NCBI GenBank assembly: GCA_002255575.1
Contig: NCAT01000009.1
Span: forward strand, 1-64,000
DNA length: 64,000 nt
DNA from: Acidocella sp. 20-57-95
Lineage (GTDB): Bacteria; Pseudomonadota; Alphaproteobacteria; Acetobacterales; Acetobacteraceae
Direction: 5' to 3'
This document shows positions 60,080 through 64,000 of this stretch, one piece after another. Each line of letters opens with the position of its first letter. The first letter of the stretch is position 1. The notes beneath the pieces were generated by a model that searched no databases, had not been told where the DNA came from, and worked only from the letters and a program-made list of their open reading frames with translations. The position numbers and the translations under genes are program-made.

Positions 60080-62156
60080 CGCCACCGCATTGCCACGTCC
60101 GGGCGCGCTGAGTGCCACCCAGCTTTCCGGGCCGATCGTTATTATGCTGGTACTGGTCATGCTGGTGGTACCACTACCGCCAACGGCGATTTCATTTTTA
60201 TTTGCATTGAATATTTCCGCCGGTCTGGTGATTTTGGCGGCCAGCTTATATGTACCATCGCCTGCGGAATTTTCATCTTTTCCCACGGTCCTGCTGGCGA
60301 CAACAATGATGCGACTGGCATTAAATGTTGCCACAGCCCGCGCCATATTACTCAATGGCTATACCGGGCCGGGTGCCGCGGGCGATGTTATTGAATCCTT
60401 TGGGCAATTCGCGGTTGGCGGCAATTATGTTGTTGGCAGCATCATTTTTATTATCCTCATCATTATAAACTTTGTGGTTGTCACCCGGGGGGCTAGTCGT
60501 GTGGCGGAAGTCAGCGCCCGCTTCATGCTTGACAGTTTGCCGGGCCGCCAAATGGCAATCGATGCCGAAATAAATGCCGGCATTCTGAGCCCGCAGGCGG
60601 CAGAGAGGCGGCGTGAGGCGCTCCGTCGGGAAGCGGATTTTTTTGGTGCGATGGATGGTGCTTCAAAATTTGTGCGTGGCGATGTTGTAGCTGCCATAAT
60701 TATTCTGGTCGTGAATATGCTTGGCGGTCTCATCATCGGTACGCTGCAAGGTGGTATGCCGCTGGCAGATGCGGCCCGGACCTATACGCTGCTTACGGTT
60801 GGTGATGGTTTAGCAGCCCAAATACCGTCTCTCACCATTTCCGTAGCGGCCGGGCTGGTGGTAACGCGGGTTGCCACCGGCGAAGATATTGGACAGCAAA
60901 TCAAGTCGCAACTCAGCCGGTATCCGCAGGCATTGGCAATTGCAGCGGCCATAATGGGGGCCATTGGGCTGGTGCCGCAAATGGCACATTTGCCATTTTT
61001 ACTATTTGCCGTGGCGCTGGGTGTTGCGGCCTGGCGATTGGGGCGCCAAGCCGCCGCCGAAGATGCGCCTGCAAGCCAAAACGCCCAAGCTTCACAAGCC
61101 GAGATCAAAACCGACACACTGACAGATGTAACCGGTATTGACCCGCTTGGGCTCAGCATCGGCTTTGCCCTCACGCCGCTGGTCGCGCAAGGCGAAGGCC
61201 GGATGCTCAACCGGCTCACCGCTGTACGGCAACGCTATGGCAGGGCCATGGGGTTTTTGGTCCCTGCCGTGCATATTCGCGATAGCAGCGACCTGCCCGC
61301 GCATGGCTACCGTTTTACATTACGCGGGGCGGCCATTGGTGGTGGTGAAGTTTGGCCCGGCCAATGGCTCGCGATTGAGGGGGCCATGGTAGTGGATAAA
61401 TTGCCCGAGGGACGCAATGTGCGCGACCCCGCTTTCGGTCAGTCGGCAATATGGATTGCACAAAATCTCATTCCGCAGGCTGAGGAGCTTGGTTATACGG
61501 TCGTTGATGCGCCGAGCGCGATTGCGACCCATTTTGCCGAATTGCTCAAAAAAAATGGAGCTGACTTACTTGGGCGTCCACAAGTTGAAGGGCTGATGAC
61601 GAAGCTCGCGGAAACGACGCCGCGGCTGGCTGAGGATGTGCGCACCAATCTATCGATGGGCTTGATCAGGCAAGTCTTGCAGGCCTTGCTGGCGGAGGAA
61701 GTTCCGATCCGGGATTTTGAGCGTATTGCGGAAGCTTTGGTCGAGGCTGCCGATGGTAACGTAAAAGATTTTGAACGGCTACTGGCAGCGGTAAGGCTGC
61801 GGCTAGGCCGCTTCATCGTCACCCAATTTGCCGGTAGCGATTCGATTTTAAAAGTTGCCGTATTACCGCAAGCACTGGAAGATTTAGTCGTTAAATCCCT
61901 GCGTACATTACGCGATGCTGGGCTAGGCCCAGAGATTGAAACGGAAACCGCTGGACATTTGCGGGCAGCCGCTGATGAGGCCGCACGTGCTATGCGGGCC
62001 CAAGGTCTCAAGCCAGTATTGTTGGTTCAAGGAGGCCTGCGCCGGACGGTCGCACGGGTGTTGGGCAGCACCATGCCGGTGATCGCTTTAGAGGAAATAC
62101 CGGAGAGCATGAAGTTGCAGGTTGTGCAAACGGCTGTTGGCACGGCAGATGAATGA
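60072..62156 (+). CDS. flhA: Flagellar export-gate protein FlhA
   Basis: A 694-residue protein from the ATG at 60072, which overlaps the fliQ stop by 8 bases; an upstream frame extension to 60024 is not FlhA-like. About eight membrane helices fill the N-terminal half. FIPHIP is replaced in this region by PGRQMAIDAEINAGILSPQAAERRR, the conserved FHIPEP loop (L-P-G-x-Q-M-x-I-D-x-D/E). The C-terminal domain has AGLGPEIETETAGHLRAAADEAARAM. It is the largest gate subunit and docks the export substrates. Confidence 0.96.
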   Translation: MVDATALPRPGALSATQLSGPIVIMLVLVMLVVPLPPTAISFLFALNISAGLVILAASLYVPSPAEFSSFPTVLLATTMMRLALNVATARAILLNGYTGPGAAGDVIESFGQFAVGGNYVVGSIIFIILIIINFVVVTRGASRVAEVSARFMLDSLPGRQMAIDAEINAGILSPQAAERRREALRREADFFGAMDGASKFVRGDVVAAIIILVVNMLGGLIIGTLQGGMPLADAARTYTLLTVGDGLAAQIPSLTISVAAGLVVTRVATGEDIGQQIKSQLSRYPQALAIAAAIMGAIGLVPQMAHLPFLLFAVALGVAAWRLGRQAAAEDAPASQNAQASQAEIKTDTLTDVTGIDPLGLSIGFALTPLVAQGEGRMLNRLTAVRQRYGRAMGFLVPAVHIRDSSDLPAHGYRFTLRGAAIGGGEVWPGQWLAIEGAMVVDKLPEGRNVRDPAFGQSAIWIAQNLIPQAEELGYTVVDAPSAIATHFAELLKKNGADLLGRPQVEGLMTKLAETTPRLAEDVRTNLSMGLIRQVLQALLAEEVPIRDFERIAEALVEAADGNVKDFERLLAAVRLRLGRFIVTQFAGSDSILKVAVLPQALEDLVVKSLRTLRDAGLGPEIETETAGHLRAAADEAARAMRAQGLKPVLLVQGGLRRTVARVLGSTMPVIALEEIPESMKLQVVQTAVGTADE

Positions 62157-62709
62157 CATGACCATACCGCCAGATGCGGAATTGAGCGCAATGTATGGTG
62201 GTTGGATTAAGCGCACGGCACTTTACTTGAAAGTTAAAATGCCTTGGGCGGATCTCGATGAATTATTGCAGTCGGGCGCCATTGGTATGCTCGAGGCTTT
62301 GAAGCGTTACGATGCCGGCCTGGGTGTAGAGTTTCCGGTGTTTGCGGCACGGCGCATCCGCGGCGCAATGATCGACAGCCTGCGGCGTGACGGCGTACGA
62401 CGCCGCGGCGAATGTACTTTCGACACCGAACAGGTTGAGGTGACAAATTTTCAAAGCGGAAATGTTAGCGAAGATCCTTTAAGCCATTTATTACGAACTG
62501 ATCGCCAAACGAGCCTGGCTGCTGCCCTTAAGACCCTGCCAAGCTTGGAGTACCGGGTGCTGGCACTGCATTTTAATGAAGAGCTCAATAACCGCGAAAT
62601 TGCGTTGGTTCTTGATATAAGCGAAGGCTACGCATCGCGGCTTCGTAAGCGGGCCTTAACCAGTCTCGCGGTATTACTAACCACCCAGTTGAATGGAGAG
62701 ACCGTGTAA
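62149..62709 (+). CDS. fliA: Short flagellar sigma factor FliA (sigma-28) lacking region 3
   Basis: A 186-residue sigma-70-family protein; starts at 62149 or 62158 are possible. Region 2 is clear: DLDELLQSGAIGMLEALKRYDAGLGVEFPVFAARRIRGAMIDSLRRDG, and ends in a FliA-like RIRGAMIDSLR. Region 4 is also present: LPSLEYRVLALHFNEELNNREIALVLDISEGYASRLRKRAL. The usual region 3 (about 50-60 residues) between them is missing; only a short acidic linker remains. Normal FliA proteins are about 240 residues. It overlaps flhA and motA (TAATG). Confidence 0.88.
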   Translation: MNDMTIPPDAELSAMYGGWIKRTALYLKVKMPWADLDELLQSGAIGMLEALKRYDAGLGVEFPVFAARRIRGAMIDSLRRDGVRRRGECTFDTEQVEVTNFQSGNVSEDPLSHLLRTDRQTSLAAALKTLPSLEYRVLALHFNEELNNREIALVLDISEGYASRLRKRALTSLAVLLTTQLNGETV

Positions 62710-63515
62710 TGTCTGGCGTTGTTGGTATCATTGCTGCTTTTGCCGTGGTGATCCTCGGCAGCCTATCAGATGGCGATCCTTTGTCAGCTTTGTTCAGCGT
62801 CACCGCCATTATCATCGTATTTGGCGGCACGTTCGCCGCAATTCTCACGCAGTTTGGTTTTGGGCACGTGCTCACCGGATTGAGGGGGTTGAGTTGGCTG
62901 ATTAAACCGCCCAAATCTGACATTAACGGGTTTATCGAGAAAATTGCCACCTGGTCCAATCTGGCGCGCAGCCAAGGCACCTTGGCGCTTGAAGGTGAAT
63001 TAGCATCAGAGACAGATGTTTTTCTGCGTAAGGGGCTGCAGCTTATTATCGATAATACCAGTGCTGAGGATTTGTACCCGGTACTTTCCGCCATTGCTGC
63101 CAATGCCGAACATGCGGATATGATTGCCGGGGAAGTCTGGGAAGCCGCTGGCGGCTACACGCCCACCATTGGTGTGATGGGCGCTGTGTTAGGGTTGATC
63201 CATGTGATGATGCGGCTCGACCATCCGGAAGAGCTCGGCGAAGGTGTCGCCACCGCGTTTGTTGCCACGATCTATGGCGTTGGGGCAGCAAACTTAATTT
63301 TTCTGCCGCTCGGCACCAGATTTGCTGCGGTTGCCGAAGCCCGCGCGCGCGAGCGGGAGATTATCATTCAAGGTTTCGCACTACTCGCGGAAGGCAAGCC
63401 CGGCATTCTCATCCGCCAAAATCTGCAAAGCTTGCTCGCGGACCATGGCAAAAAGGCCAGTAAAAAATCTGCTGATAATGAAGCGATCGGTGAACCCGCC
63501 GAACAAGCGGCCTAA
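62709..63515 (+). CDS. motA: Flagellar stator protein MotA
   Basis: A 268-residue protein with four membrane helices. VVGIIAAFAVVILGSLSDGDPLSALFSVTAIIIVFGGTFAAIL opens it, and VMGAVLGLIHVMMRLDHPEELGEGVATAFVATIYGVGAANLIFLPLGTRF is the helix 3-4 pair with the conserved G-x-A-x-G-x-A-F-V-A-T-x-Y-G-V motif. LILEGKPGI-like EGKPGILIRQNLQSLL is also present. With MotB it forms the proton channel. Overlaps fliA by one base. Confidence 0.95.
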   Translation: MSGVVGIIAAFAVVILGSLSDGDPLSALFSVTAIIIVFGGTFAAILTQFGFGHVLTGLRGLSWLIKPPKSDINGFIEKIATWSNLARSQGTLALEGELASETDVFLRKGLQLIIDNTSAEDLYPVLSAIAANAEHADMIAGEVWEAAGGYTPTIGVMGAVLGLIHVMMRLDHPEELGEGVATAFVATIYGVGAANLIFLPLGTRFAAVAEARAREREIIIQGFALLAEGKPGILIRQNLQSLLADHGKKASKKSADNEAIGEPAEQAA

Positions 63516-63518
63516 CAT

Positions 63519-64000
63519 ATGCAAATTCCAGCCAAGCCGAAACCTGCCAAAAAGCCGCCGAATCATGAGCGATGGGTGATCAGCTACGCGGATTTGCTGA
63601 CCTTGCTGCTGGCATTATTTGTGGTGCTGTATGCATCCTCCACCCGTGACAAGCAAAAATTGGCGGCGGAGGCGCAGAGTTTGACCAAGGCGTTTCATGG
63701 CACGCCGATTGCCGTCGTCAATCATAATACCGCCGGGCGCGGCATTATGCCGCACCAGATATCTGCGATACCAACACCAAAGCCAACCCCATCAGTTGCC
63801 AAGCCCCCCGTCGTGACCCCCAATCCGATGCCGCCGCCAGTGAAGGATGAGTCGCATTTACCGAAGGCTTTGTCGAGCAAGATGGAATCCGAGATGCTGG
63901 CATTGCAGAAAGTTGAGGCTGAGTTGAAATCAGTCTTGCAGCCGCTGACAGCAAAAAATCAGGTCTCCATGAAGGCCGAACCGCTGACATTGACCATACA
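63519..64000 (+). CDS. motB: Flagellar stator protein MotB (partial, runs off window)
   Basis: The frame from ATG at 63519 is open to the window end, giving about 160 residues. HERWVISYADLLTLLLALFVVLYASS is the single membrane helix with the proton-binding Asp in SYADLL. A proline-rich periplasmic linker follows, and the peptidoglycan-binding OmpA domain lies beyond 64000. It starts three bases after the motA stop. Confidence 0.93.
   Translation, partial: MQIPAKPKPAKKPPNHERWVISYADLLTLLLALFVVLYASSTRDKQKLAAEAQSLTKAFHGTPIAVVNHNTAGRGIMPHQISAIPTPKPTPSVAKPPVVTPNPMPPPVKDESHLPKALSSKMESEMLALQKVEAELKSVLQPLTAKNQVSMKAEPLTLTI

Noticed and set aside
1..64000. CRISPR array, prophage, transposase or integrase
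   Set aside because: No regularly spaced direct repeats, phage structural genes or DDE/tyrosine recombinase motifs were found among the reading frames.

Overview
The window looks like chromosomal DNA of an alphaproteobacterium, most likely an Acetobacteraceae-type organism. This is an inference from gene content and order: rpsT sits directly upstream of dnaA, there is a GC-rich nested palindromic intergenic element of the kind I associate with acetic acid bacteria and their acidophilic relatives, and a Kdo/lipid A module is present. Coding density is high, and many genes overlap their neighbour by 1, 4 or 8 bases (ATGA, GTGA, TGATG), which implies translational coupling. No rRNA, IS element, prophage or CRISPR array was seen. 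One tRNA (Gly, anticodon GCC) lies at the left edge.

Bases 1-23,100 are mostly housekeeping. A plus-strand operon encodes a CnoX-like thioredoxin/TPR protein, a Lon-substrate-binding-domain protein, a Trm112-like protein and a DUF971 protein, followed by a DHA2-type MFS exporter. On the minus strand a complete assimilatory sulfate/sulfite reduction operon runs from 9402 down to 3935: siroheme dehydrogenase, cysJ, cysH, cysI, cobA. Next come a histidine kinase coupled to a patatin-like lipase, and a MerA-like FAD oxidoreductase coupled to a TVP38 membrane protein. A PA0069-type radical SAM protein and two TIGR04283/TIGR04282-type glycosyltransferases follow. After YbjN, proC, prs, a GST and a histidine phosphatase come rpsT and dnaA.

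Bases 23,268-37,019 form a cell-envelope region. It holds a type I secretion ABC transporter and its HlyD adaptor, a 15-repeat Sel1 protein and a 973-residue multidomain glycosyltransferase. These are followed by an unrecognised protein with three ChW-like units and a GT4 glycosyltransferase translationally coupled to a DUF374 acyltransferase, Kdo transferase (waaA) and lpxK. No RTX substrate or outer-membrane TolC partner is visible. A convergent GGDEF-EAL protein with apparently intact sites overlaps the lpxK 3' end.

Bases 39,380-41,154 carry a small two-gene locus, a FeeM-type N-acyl amino acid synthase followed by an isoprenylcysteine-methyltransferase-like membrane protein. It is a candidate lipid-signal pathway. 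A GT39-type membrane glycosyltransferase follows.

Bases 42,680-64,000 are a flagellar region arranged as two divergent operons around 55,215-55,467. Leftward: flgBCDEFGHIJK-fliLOPQR-flhB. Rightward: fliE-fliF-fliG-fliK-fliN-fliQ-flhA-fliA-motA-motB, with motB cut by the window end. Unusual points are two fliQ-like genes, a short FliA that appears to lack sigma region 3, a FlgJ carrying a peptidoglycan-hydrolase domain, and an NPSH instead of NPTH motif in FlhB. The region from about 39.4 kb onward is visibly more A/T-rich than the left half. fliM, fliH, fliI, flgA, flgL and flagellin are not in the window.
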